Assembly (NCBI RefSeq): GCF_000423345.1
Contig: NZ_AUHU01000014.1
Location: 61,173 to 125,172 of the forward strand
Origin: Marinimicrobium agarilyticum DSM 16975
GTDB lineage: Bacteria > Pseudomonadota > Gammaproteobacteria > Pseudomonadales > Cellvibrionaceae
DNA: 64,000 bases
Direction of reading: 5' to 3'
The notes below the pieces were generated by a model. The model was given only the letters and a program-made list of their open reading frames with translations, was not told where the DNA came from and did not search any database. The stretch's first letter is position 1, and each line of letters begins with the position of its first letter. Shown one piece after another: positions 56,516 through 63,876 of the stretch. A program made the translations under genes and the position numbers.

Positions 56516-57129
56516 AAATCCACCGCGGGGGGTTGATCCGCATTTTCCGTGGTCGCTTCAAACGTGGCGCGGGGCTCAAGATCGCTATACAGGAGGCTAT
56601 GCCAAATTTTTCCCGGGAACGTACGCAGCTCCGTGTTGTAGCGCTCTACCGCCTGGATAAAATCCCGGCGCGCCACGGCAATGCGGTTTTCCGTGCCCTC
56701 AAGCTGGGACTGCAGCGCCAGAAAGTTCTGATTCGACTTCAGGTCCGGGTAGCGCTCAGACACCGCCATCAGCCGGCTCAGCGCGCTGCTCAGCTCGCCC
56801 TGGGCCTGCTGGAACTGCTGCAGCTTCTGGGGGTTATTGAGAATGCTCTCATCCACCTGTATCGAGGTAGCCTTGGAGCGTGCTTCCATCACGGCAGTCA
56901 GGGTTTCCTTTTCCTGGGCCGCAAAACCTTTGACGGTCTCCACGAGATTCGGAATCAGGTCGGCCCGGCGCTGATATTGGTTCTCCACCTGTGCCCAGGC
57001 AGCGTTGACTCGTTCATCATACGTGGGGATTCTGTTGATCCCACAGCCACTCAACACCAAAATAAGCGCCATTAGCGACGCCAGCTGCCAGAAAGTCCGC
57101 TGTTGAAACGGTTTGAGGAGAGTTCCCAT
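56512..57129 (-). CDS. lemA: LemA-family lipoprotein
   Basis: 205 residues. A lipobox (LVLSGC) is followed by the LemA helical domain: AWAQVENQYQRRADLIPNLVETVKGFAAQEKETLTAVMEARSKA, AVSERYPDLKSNQNFLALQSQLEGTENRIAVARRDFIQAVERYNTELRTFPG. First gene of a three-gene operon with two TPM proteins. Confidence 0.93.
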   Translation of the reverse strand: MGTLLKPFQQRTFWQLASLMALILVLSGCGINRIPTYDERVNAAWAQVENQYQRRADLIPNLVETVKGFAAQEKETLTAVMEARSKATSIQVDESILNNPQKLQQFQQAQGELSSALSRLMAVSERYPDLKSNQNFLALQSQLEGTENRIAVARRDFIQAVERYNTELRTFPGKIWHSLLYSDLEPRATFEATTENADQPPAVDF

Positions 57130-57492
57130 AGTGTTCTATTCCGCCGGTGGTTGCCGTTAAAAGAAGAAGGGCTCTGCCGTCGAGAGAGCCTTAAACTGAC
57201 ATATAGGTGAGGGCGAAATGACGACTTTCAAGGACGAAGGCATTTTGCGTGCCAGTCATTACCGGCCTCCCGGCCATGACGGCATACCCGATCCGTCTTG
57301 AAGAATACCGCCCGCACCCGCCTATTCAGCGCTACCCGGCGAATATAGCCTAAAGCGTGAACACCGCGATTGAGTACCCCCCAAATTTATTCAAATTATT
57401 TTGAACCCTTCCCGTAGTCGCCCCGACATACAGATGAACGCGTTGTGCGGCCAAGCACGACAACCCAACACAACCCACTCGGGAGCAAAACC
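57130..57492. other. Intergenic region between divergent lemA and the small secreted protein
   Basis: 363 bases. The part near lemA should hold its promoter. GGGCTCTGCCGTCGAGAGAGCCTT near 57170 makes a small hairpin. I see no gene, RNA or repeat otherwise. Confidence 0.4.
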
Positions 57493-57804
57493 ATGAAAAA
57501 CATCATTCTGACAGCACTCGCCACCCTACTGGCAGCCAACGCCGCCGCCTACGAACTTAACGGCAACAGCGACGACGGCTTTATTCTCAAGTGCAACGAC
57601 GGCACCACCAACAAAACCTCTGTGCCACCCAATCACAACTCTGCCACCGCATTCTGTGAAGACCACGGCGGCATCGCTTCCGGCTACCCGAAGAAAGTCA
57701 TGGGTAAAGTACAAGCTGCACGCACCATCGGCTCGCCCACCACTGGCGACAACAACGATCGTACACCGCAAAAGCGTCCTATGCGCAACAAAGTACAACA
57801 TTAA
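57493..57804 (+). CDS. Small secreted protein, function unknown
   Basis: 103 residues from ATG at 57493 (GGGAG upstream). A clear signal peptide (residues 1-18, LAANAAA) precedes a short mature part with two cysteines (KCNDGTTNK and AFCEDHGG), and a basic disordered tail. The paired cysteines suggest a disulfide. I do not recognise the family. Confidence 0.65.
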   Translation: MKNIILTALATLLAANAAAYELNGNSDDGFILKCNDGTTNKTSVPPNHNSATAFCEDHGGIASGYPKKVMGKVQAARTIGSPTTGDNNDRTPQKRPMRNKVQH

Positions 57805-58905
57805 AATAGGCCAAGACGCGGAAAATCGAGAACATAAACCGCATGCCGAAGAGTAGGTTGAGTTGAGGAGCTGCGTCCAGCATAGAAAGCAAACGCATAC
57901 AACAATCTTTGCTTCTACGTCCTCCTCTCAACCTACGCGGCAACCCCTTGAGCGACCACTTTATAAATCGAAAACACCTATCCCCGCGGCTGGAAGACGC
58001 GGCCACGCCACAATATTATGTAGTTTCTCAGCTTCCGTGGGTAAATTGGACACATAACTCTCTTTCTGGCGGAAGCCTGCAGCGAAGCCTCACGTAGGCT
58101 GTTTGCAGAGACGCCGAAGATTCCGGAACATACTGGAACTGCTTGTGGAACGAAGCCGCTCTGCGGCAAAGCTAAAATTTGAGAGCTGAAATAATTCCCC
58201 TACGTGCTTATACCCAGCACGACAACTAGAGGAATCATCTCATGCAATACATGACCAGTCAGTTGCGGCGTTGACTTTCCGGGTCCGCGTCCAGTTCGGG
58301 CGCCTCTCCTAATTATGGCATCGATCACCTCTCCGCTAATTCCTTATTCTTCCAACGGAGCGATAGCGTTAGAGGTTCCGATTCTATTGTCTAACTTTAC
58401 CATTGAGTACTTGCACCGTAATTTTGTACGGCAGAAAAATAAACCAAAAGAAACGAGAAAAACTCTGAACCAAAAAGTATGCCCCCTAATTGGTAATATT
58501 GAGCCTATTTTTTGCCATAAGTCACATACAGTACTTCTTTCGAAGAAATTGGTACGAAATAAGGGGCTTAAGCGCCAAAAAAAGAGGTAGGCCTATAGAG
58601 ACAAAAGCCATAATAGTTATAAACATCAATGGGATAAAGTATTAAGCCGACCAATATTTTGAATACCCCCAATTTCGTTGCTAGTATTGTTTATGCTTCG
58701 GTGCTTTGTATTATTAAGTCACTTCGGCATCGTGCAACTCACGAAACGCGAGAACCGTAAGTCGTGATGTTGCCCTTTCTTATCCCAACTCGATAAAGCC
58801 TAAGGACCCTCCGGTTAGCTTCCAGAATTTTCGATAATTACGACCATTATCAAGATAGCTGATTGTGAGGTTTAACGATGCGCCAACGGCGCGAGGAGAC
58901 ATCGT
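57805..58905. other. 1.1-kb stretch without a supported gene
   Basis: GC content drops sharply past about 58300. An inverted repeat is present at 57853-57935. At 58243 an ATG after TAGAGGAATC opens only ten codons (MQYMTSQLRR, then stop), perhaps a broken gene start. A 91-codon frame at 58315-58590 is basic and low-complexity, lacks a ribosome site and matches nothing I know. The region looks like decayed mobile DNA. Confidence 0.4.
57853..57935. repeat. Imperfect inverted repeat with about 50-nt loop
   Basis: GTAGGTTGAGTTGAGGAG (57853-57870) and CTCCTCTCAACCTAC (57921-57935) are complementary apart from a three-base insertion. It is similar in shape to the hairpin elements at 7.8-25.7 kb but unrelated in sequence. 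Confidence 0.5.
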
Positions 58906-59649
58906 ATGTTACGATTTATTCAATTGCTAATTCTTTCCGCCACTCTTTTATCTGCCCCCTTCTTGCATGCTGATCCAATTCAGGATCTGTCCATGAATAA
59001 TTATGAAGCTGGATGGTACCCGAATTTTTATAAAGGAAAGGGACCGTTAACCTGCCCTCGCGCCTGCGAAACCTGGGTTGGCGCCCGGTCGGAGAGCGAG
59101 CAAAGCTCTGATATAGACGAGCAGACGCGAAGAACCAATGTCTGCAAAGTCACCCGTGATGAGGAAATCATCCTGGAAAGCATCGACGACCCTAAGTCCC
59201 ATTGGCTCTACGGCAACCAGTTCGATGACTACCCAGTTTGTTTTGTCCACCCCGCCGGCTACGAGCCGTTCAAAAGCGAACTCTTTATGTGCGAGTGTGT
59301 GCGCCCAAAGGAAAACACCTGCAAGCAACCCGATCTGGTTGTGGTCAATATCGCCGACCCGGTCTGGGACAATACCAACGGCGGTTCATTGGTGGATGTG
59401 ACTGTCTCAAACATCGGCGGATCGGCGGCCGGTACATTTTATACTCGGGTTATCGATCCCGCTACCAATGCGAATGATATACAGAGTGTATCCAGCTTAG
59501 CCGCCGGAGCCAGCGTGACACTCACCTTTACATTCAACTACTGGCTGTTCGACCCCGACGCCGAACTGGACGCCACTGCCGATTACAAAGGTCACATCGA
59601 GGAATGCAACGAGAAAAATAATGGATTAAGCTACTTCAAAAAAGGCTGA
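58906..59649 (+). CDS. Secreted cysteine-rich protein with CARDB-like C-terminal domain
   Basis: 247 residues. Signal peptide 1-22 (SAPFLHA). The N-terminal half has eight cysteines together with the hinge (CPRAC, NVCKV, PVCF, MCEC, NTCK, ECN) and aromatic motifs (WLYGNQFDDYPVCF). The C-terminal part (about 150-247: PDLVVVNIADPVWDNTNGGSLVDVTVSNIGGSAAG ... VTLTFTFNYW) reads as a CARDB-type Ig-like adhesion domain. GCGAGGAG precedes the ATG. Surface or extracellular role inferred. Confidence 0.7.
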   Translation: MLRFIQLLILSATLLSAPFLHADPIQDLSMNNYEAGWYPNFYKGKGPLTCPRACETWVGARSESEQSSDIDEQTRRTNVCKVTRDEEIILESIDDPKSHWLYGNQFDDYPVCFVHPAGYEPFKSELFMCECVRPKENTCKQPDLVVVNIADPVWDNTNGGSLVDVTVSNIGGSAAGTFYTRVIDPATNANDIQSVSSLAAGASVTLTFTFNYWLFDPDAELDATADYKGHIEECNEKNNGLSYFKKG

Positions 59650-59676
59650 AATCAGATTCACTACCGTTTGAATCTA

Positions 59677-59723
59677 CCCCCACTTTAGCGGGACAGTAGA
59701 CCACTGTCCCGCTAAAGTGGGGG
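59677..59723. repeat. Perfect 21-bp inverted repeat
   Basis: Arms 59677-59697 and 59703-59723 (CCCCCACTTTAGCGGGACAGT and its complement) around the loop AGACC. Either a strong terminator after the CARDB-like gene, though without T-tract, or two abutting insertion-sequence ends: the right outer sequence continues to TGTCAGTCCCCCAC on the minus strand, a TG...-type IS3-like end. Confidence 0.7.
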
Positions 59724-59805
59724 ACTGACACTGCATCCAGATTCGCGAGAAATGCCCCACGTTTTTTTGTATAACATCTCCCATAAATGGGGCATAGCGA
59801 GGGCC

Positions 59806-60246
59806 TTATACCAACGCCTTTGTAACGAGGTAGTGAGCGCCAATACCATCAATGACAAATTCCTCGGAAACCACTCGGTAACCTGCTTTGATATAGAACT
59901 CAACCGCCGAAGTTCGGGCGTTGGCCCAGATCAAACCCGCACCTTGCGATTTCACGTAATTTTCGGCAGAAGTCAGGAGCCTATTTCCCACCCCTTGCCC
60001 GCGACAGGCCGGACTTGTCGCCATCGCCCTGATTTGATAGACATCGGCATCCTCGATACTGGGATGCCCATTACGATAAACAGAGACAATACCCCTGATA
60101 CCGCCAGCGTCATCTATTGCACCAAAGTGCCTGGTGTTAGGAGCGTCGTCGCCATCGAAAATACATTTAGAAACATTCTCACCGGGACGAAGCACTTCAC
60201 CTCTTAAGGCGAAAGTGGCACTAGAGGGTATTTCCTTTATATACAT
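59806..60246 (-). CDS. GNAT-family N-acetyltransferase
   Basis: 146 residues. The acetyl-CoA-binding motif A is visible as YQIRAMATSPACRGQGVGNRLLTSAENYV (R/QxxGxG/A), with C-terminal SAVEFYIKAGYRVVSEEFVIDGIGAHYLV. Substrate unknown. It is the leftmost of a leftward series of small unrelated genes with AT-richer composition, as in cassette arrays. Confidence 0.88.
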   Translation of the reverse strand: MYIKEIPSSATFALRGEVLRPGENVSKCIFDGDDAPNTRHFGAIDDAGGIRGIVSVYRNGHPSIEDADVYQIRAMATSPACRGQGVGNRLLTSAENYVKSQGAGLIWANARTSAVEFYIKAGYRVVSEEFVIDGIGAHYLVTKALV

Positions 60247-60290
60247 ATTGCCGTCACAATTATTCTATTCCCCTTGATGACCACTTAGAG

Positions 60291-60857
60291 CTATACCCCA
60301 CTGGGCAGAACTATAGCCGGCCTTCTGCTGTTTAGTGCTGCGCCTGGTTGGGCGTTCCAGCTCTCCATAACCGACAGCAAGTCTTCGATCTCCGAACTTG
60401 TCTTCACCTGGAAAAAAGCCTTACCGGAACCGTCTTGCTCAACCAGATCGAGTATCGCGGGACGGACCTTTGATGGAAAATCCCATATTATCTTACAAAG
60501 GGTCGGAATGATAAGCACCTCAGGACACCTTTCAGGGAGATCCGGTCGACTTCGAAAAAGGTACCGCCAGTTTCTTTTGATGACACGCCAAAACGAAACC
60601 TTTCGAGGCACATCAATAAATACGACGACATCGGCCTGGGCCTGTGCGGCGGTGGAAACCCCATCTATTACCCACGAGTCCTTTTCGACCAAATCTTGAA
60701 TCTTACGCACTTTCTCGTGCTGAGGCGTCTTCTGCCATCCTGGCTGCCAAACAATACGGTCCAAACCATGGCAGGGCATACCCAGCAGGAGTGATATCCG
60801 TCGGGCGAGAGTGGATTTTCCAGAACCTGCGTTTCCGGTCACAAGGATTCTTTTCAT
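60291..60857 (-). CDS. P-loop kinase-like protein (adenylate-kinase/FlaR-type)
   Basis: 188 residues. Walker A is VTGNAGSGKSTLARRIS. GLDRIVWQPGWQKTP is typical of the 'DNA topology modulation protein FlaR-like' kinases, with SWVIDGV and DVVVFIDVPR further on. The last about 20 residues (after VMESWN) look like unrelated tail, read from sequence containing GCCCAAC, a possible degenerate cassette core box. Substrate unknown. Confidence 0.82.
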   Translation of the reverse strand: MKRILVTGNAGSGKSTLARRISLLLGMPCHGLDRIVWQPGWQKTPQHEKVRKIQDLVEKDSWVIDGVSTAAQAQADVVVFIDVPRKVSFWRVIKRNWRYLFRSRPDLPERCPEVLIIPTLCKIIWDFPSKVRPAILDLVEQDGSGKAFFQVKTSSEIEDLLSVMESWNAQPGAALNSRRPAIVLPSGV

Positions 60858-60930
60858 TATCGGCTATAAAGTAGTAACGCAAGACCGGAGGCCAACCGTA
60901 CCATCGATTCTCATACGAGGGCGCTCTCGG

Positions 60931-61101
60931 TCATTTCGATACGCCACGCTTCACTGATGTGAATAAGGCAATAGCTAGAATGGAAAACACGCCTATGAAT
61001 ATAACCCGGTACCAATCTACCTCAGCCAGCCCATGAACGACCGCTTCATAAATCGCTATACCTGAAGCAATCCCGAAACCTGTTAACAGAGAATCCTTCA
61101 T
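60931..61101 (-). CDS. Small membrane protein, function unknown
   Basis: 56 residues from ATG at 61101 (GGTGGAG nine bases upstream). Two short hydrophobic segments (about 5-22 and 30-48) and a basic end (KRGVSK). The longer frame to 61155 lacks a ribosome site. Confidence 0.55.
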   Translation of the reverse strand: MKDSLLTGFGIASGIAIYEAVVHGLAEVDWYRVIFIGVFSILAIALFTSVKRGVSK

Positions 61102-61175
61102 ATATTCACTCCACCAACTATTACTGTACTCACAATGTCCGTAGGAGCAGATCATAGATAGAAGACTGAGCTTCC

Positions 61176-61769
61176 CTACTTACACCTCCACTCGGCGACC
61201 TTTTCGCCTAGGAGTTCATCGATACCCGTGTATGAGTGGACATTGACCTTATCTACATTGTAGGTCAGGTATTCGCCTGCATGCTCAAAAGTTCGCATAC
61301 AGGTAAAGCCACCCTCAAAATCATCGTAGCACTGCCCCCAGAACGAGTAGTCGTGGGAAGTCCCTTTAACAAATACGTCCCAGCCAAACTCATCTTTGGA
61401 GGAACTAGAGTACAGAGGAACCCCCTCCGTCAACCTCCACGCTTGGTTCGCCTCAAAAGTTGTAGCTTTATAGGCCTTGGAAGATATACTGACATGCATA
61501 GGCTGCTTTAGTGTGCTGCCACCTGAAGACTCTACCGTCGCCTCATACCCCGAGACTCGCTCGGCGAGATACTCAGCCGGAAAAAAGAGTGTGGGGCCGC
61601 CCCCTTCTTCCGGCTCATCGAAGTTAGTATCTCGGCTGTTCCCGGAGATAAAATTCGAAGGCGCTAAGAACATCTCCGGTACACACCACTCTTTTTGACT
61701 TTCCGCGGATTTGCAAGCCGAGATCATTGTCAGCAACAAGACAACTTGCCAGACAGACAGTTTTTTCAT
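61176..61769 (-). CDS. Hypothetical lipoprotein
   Basis: 197 residues. The lipobox is LTMISACKS. The mature part contains WGQCYDDFEGGFTCMRTFEHAGEYLTYNVDKV and ends EWRCK, with cysteines that could pair. The family is not recognised. Its ATG overlaps the stop of the gene at 61766-62335 by four bases, so they are translated together. Confidence 0.65.
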   Translation of the reverse strand: MKKLSVWQVVLLLTMISACKSAESQKEWCVPEMFLAPSNFISGNSRDTNFDEPEEGGGPTLFFPAEYLAERVSGYEATVESSGGSTLKQPMHVSISSKAYKATTFEANQAWRLTEGVPLYSSSSKDEFGWDVFVKGTSHDYSFWGQCYDDFEGGFTCMRTFEHAGEYLTYNVDKVNVHSYTGIDELLGEKVAEWRCK

Positions 61770-62335
61770 TGTCCTATGCCTTTATATCCGCGAGGTGTGT
61801 CACAGTCGTGACAGTACAGATGACCATACACCGAGAGTTCAACCGGGTCCGGGACACTCCTAAGCCAAGTACCACCATAGAAATCAGCGGGAATATTGAA
61901 CTCACGAAATACTTGATGGTGATAATCGGCCATTTGTTGAAGGCTGAGCTGGCCAGGAACCCTTCCAATATTATTTTGATAATCGTGGTTAACATAGATC
62001 GCGTGCCAACGAGCCACCTTCAAGCCGATCTCACGAATTTTATCGCGAGTTTCAATAAAGCTACCGCGAAAGCCGCCTCGCTCTAGACCAACAGCAATAT
62101 TAACGACGGTGGAGCGGGCCATTGCATCCCAATAAGCATACCCCCGATGGTTCCAATATACAGGGTCACCCCCTTCAATCGTTCTCTTTAGTTTCTCTGC
62201 ACTGGATACCCATAGGGCGTAGCCAATTCTGGCTACCGGGTCGCGCTTTTCCATCCGCAATTCCCAGAATCGCTCTAGATCACGCTCCGCGAGCGCGTTC
62301 CGCGCTTGTTGGGAAATCGATAAGTTGGCAGGCAT
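61766..62335 (-). CDS. Hypothetical soluble protein
   Basis: 189 residues from ATG at 62335 with GGAGG eight to nine bases upstream. No signal or membrane segment; helical start, then GYAYWDAMARSTVVNIAVG, HAIYVNHDYQNNIG and a C-terminal YGHLYCHDCDTPRG that resembles a CxxC end. Not recognised. Coupled to the following lipoprotein gene. Confidence 0.6.
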   Translation of the reverse strand: MPANLSISQQARNALAERDLERFWELRMEKRDPVARIGYALWVSSAEKLKRTIEGGDPVYWNHRGYAYWDAMARSTVVNIAVGLERGGFRGSFIETRDKIREIGLKVARWHAIYVNHDYQNNIGRVPGQLSLQQMADYHHQVFREFNIPADFYGGTWLRSVPDPVELSVYGHLYCHDCDTPRGYKGIGQ

Positions 62336-62677
62336 TAACACATCCTCCGTTGATGACTATTTCTTAATAAAAGCAATGCCACCTCTTCTCAGCGGTAGGC
62401 AGCTGCTGAAGTTACTTAGAGACCATTATTACCGTAGTCCTCAGACAGGCCGCATAATAAAACTGTAGTAAACCCTATTGCAATACCCGACATATAACTA
62501 CACCAATGCGAAGTTAAGTATGTGCTTCACATCACAGAGCTCGCATCAGCAAGCAGGAAGTAGGTGTTATGGCCATGAATGAATCATCACTAAAAAATGC
62601 GGAATTATATGCCAATAAAGCTAAGTTAGCTATTCCATGCGAGGAGAAAGAGCTCTATTTAGAGTCACAGTCGCTTG
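62336..62677. other. Gap between hypothetical gene and lipoprotein gene
   Basis: About 340 AT-rich bases. It holds the 50-codon frame at 62569-62721 on the opposite strand and the 3' side of a degenerate cassette junction. I cannot find a complete attC partner for the box at 62677-62683. Confidence 0.4.
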
Positions 62678-62721
62678 TTATGAGTTGCATATTTCTACAC
62701 CATTTTTACGAAGATACTTGA
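62569..62721 (+). CDS. Possible 50-residue protein, antisense to its neighbours
   Basis: Two close methionines (MAMNESSLKNAELYANKAKL...) after GCAGGAAGTAGG give an in-frame start with a fair ribosome site. The product is acidic and helical, with two cysteines. It runs opposite to the other genes and overlaps the end of the lipoprotein gene by 44 bases. Could be spurious. Confidence 0.3.
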   Translation: MAMNESSLKNAELYANKAKLAIPCEEKELYLESQSLVMSCIFLHHFYEDT

Positions 62722-63037
62722 TGAGATGGTAGTTATAGGACTCAGCGTATATCGGTGCGATTACCTGATACCTTTTCTCAGCGTAACCATCGATTACGTC
62801 ATCTACGTTCAAATACTTTACCTTTTTGTCATACTCGCAATTTTTATCTAAAAGCGGGACTTCATTAACCAGCATGCCAGAAATACCAATGAGTCTATAA
62901 TCGCCCTTTTTAGCAGCGGATATCGCATCACTTTCTGGGCTGGCAGTGAGAATCCAGCTAAAGTCTTCGCCGCGTGTTCCGTTACTTGTACAAGAGGATA
63001 TTAAAAATGCCAAAAGAGCTATCTTAAAAATCTTCAT
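62678..63037 (-). CDS. Hypothetical lipoprotein of a gene cassette
   Basis: 119 residues with lipobox LISSCTS. The mature part includes KGDYRLIGISGMLVNEVPLLDKNCEYDKKVKYLNVDDVIDGYAEKRYQVIAPIY. Family not recognised. Its TAA stop lies inside TCATAAC (62677-62683, minus strand), which is the exact complement of the GTTATGA box at the cassette's start (63050-63056), the pairing expected for the two ends of one integron cassette. Confidence 0.65.
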   Translation of the reverse strand: MKIFKIALLAFLISSCTSNGTRGEDFSWILTASPESDAISAAKKGDYRLIGISGMLVNEVPLLDKNCEYDKKVKYLNVDDVIDGYAEKRYQVIAPIYAESYNYHLIKYLRKNGVEICNS

Positions 63038-63049
63038 AGCGCGTAAGAC

Positions 63050-63101
63050 TCATAACGCTCAAAGCAGCGGTGCGAAGCATCCGATGCCTTTTTTGTTAAG
63101 T
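63050..63101 (-). repeat. attC recombination site of the NUDIX cassette
   Basis: Read on the minus strand: R'' box ACTTAAC (63101-63095), imperfectly paired halves with GGCATCGGATGC and CACCGCTGC, then GCGTTATGA (R' box at 63056-63050). The halves AAAGGCATCGGATGC and AAAGCAGCGGTGC (complemented) match with two extra-helical bases, as attC sites require. The NUDIX stop codon lies in the R'' box. Confidence 0.8.
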
Positions 63102-63572
63102 ACCTAACTCGCTGAACTTAATGTACTCGACCGATGATGGCATTTTTTGTATGCCTTCAATGAGAAATCTCGGCTTTATTACATACTCGGAAAGCTTCGA
63201 AATAGGCACCCAACGGTAAATTAGATCGAGATCGACCTCAACACCTGGAAAGTCTCTTTCTGACACTATCTTAGGAACTTCTAAAAATTCGGCTAGAAAG
63301 TAGTTTGAGACCTCGTGATACTTCTTGCCCGTATATTCAAAGAAATTTTCGGCATGCCACAATAGACGACGTGCTATTACTTCAACTCCTAACTCTTCAA
63401 GAATTTCTCTAGCAATTGCGTCTTCGGAAGTCTCAAAAAACTCAACTCTTCCTCCAGGCAATGCCCAGAAATCGTCTGTTTCAGATTTATGTATAAGAAC
63501 ATGATCATCATGGATAATGACGGCAGCGCTTCTATAGTTGAAGCAACTATCGCCTATATCAAATTTCAGCAC
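63096..63572 (-). CDS. NUDIX hydrolase (cassette gene)
   Basis: 158 residues. The Nudix box is GGRVEFFETSEDAIAREILEELGV (GX5EX7REUXEEXGU intact). Early VLIHKSETDDFWALPGG and later WVPISKLSEYVIKP fit a small (d)NTP or nucleotide-sugar Nudix enzyme. Start GTG at 63572 with GAGGAAA upstream. The gene lies between matching core boxes GTTAAGT (63595-63589) and ACTTAAC (63101-63095), which define one cassette. Substrate unknown. Confidence 0.88.
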   Translation of the reverse strand: MLKFDIGDSCFNYRSAAVIIHDDHVLIHKSETDDFWALPGGRVEFFETSEDAIAREILEELGVEVIARRLLWHAENFFEYTGKKYHEVSNYFLAEFLEVPKIVSERDFPGVEVDLDLIYRWVPISKLSEYVIKPRFLIEGIQKMPSSVEYIKFSELGT

Positions 63573-63588
63573 TCAATTTCCTCTTGGT

Positions 63589-63669
63589 ACTTAACGCGAA
63601 GCACAGCGGCGGCCCGTCAGGGACGTCCGGCGGCCGTAGGCCGTAGGCCGCGTACTGCTGCGACTTGTA
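63589..63669 (-). repeat. attC site split by an insertion sequence
   Basis: On the minus strand CCGCCGCTGTGCTTCGC-GTTAAGT is an attC right half (R' box GTTAAGT). GCAGCAGTACGCGGCC upstream pairs with it apart from small bulges, but the expected RYYYAAC box is absent: the sequence changes after ACAAGTCGC at about 63668. This fits insertion of the adjoining element at the box. Confidence 0.65.
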
Positions 63670-63743
63670 TGATGGAATTTCTCTTATTTTCACCGTTTAC
63701 CCCAAGCGATATAGTGAGACCCAAACCTGCAGCAACAGGTTTT

Positions 63744-63815
63744 CAGCATGGCAGCTCGATGCATGCGCTCGCGCAGACAGTGTCTAGCCCGTTAACCAGC
63801 CTGAGCGCCATGCTG
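63744..63815 (+). ncRNA. Candidate structured (bridge-type) RNA region of the IS110-family element
   Basis: In the noncoding end CAGCATGGC-A-GCTC (63744-63757) pairs with GAGCGCCATGCTG (63803-63815), 13 bp with one bulged A. A CCTG/CAGG hairpin at 63726-63739 lies upstream. IS110 elements encode a bridge RNA in a noncoding end that specifies the target; whether this is it is inference. Confidence 0.4.
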
Positions 63816-63876
63816 ACTCCAAATCTAACTCGAACAGTCGAAGGGGCCTCGAGCCCGAATTTAGCAAGGGTGAGCC

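Noticed and set aside
58315..58590. 91-codon frame in the AT-rich gap
   Set aside because: No ribosome site, low-complexity basic sequence, no recognisable domain.
60300..60360. attC site after the P-loop kinase gene (GCCCAAC present)
   Set aside because: No matching GTTRRRY box or paired halves found downstream; kept only as a possible degenerate remnant.
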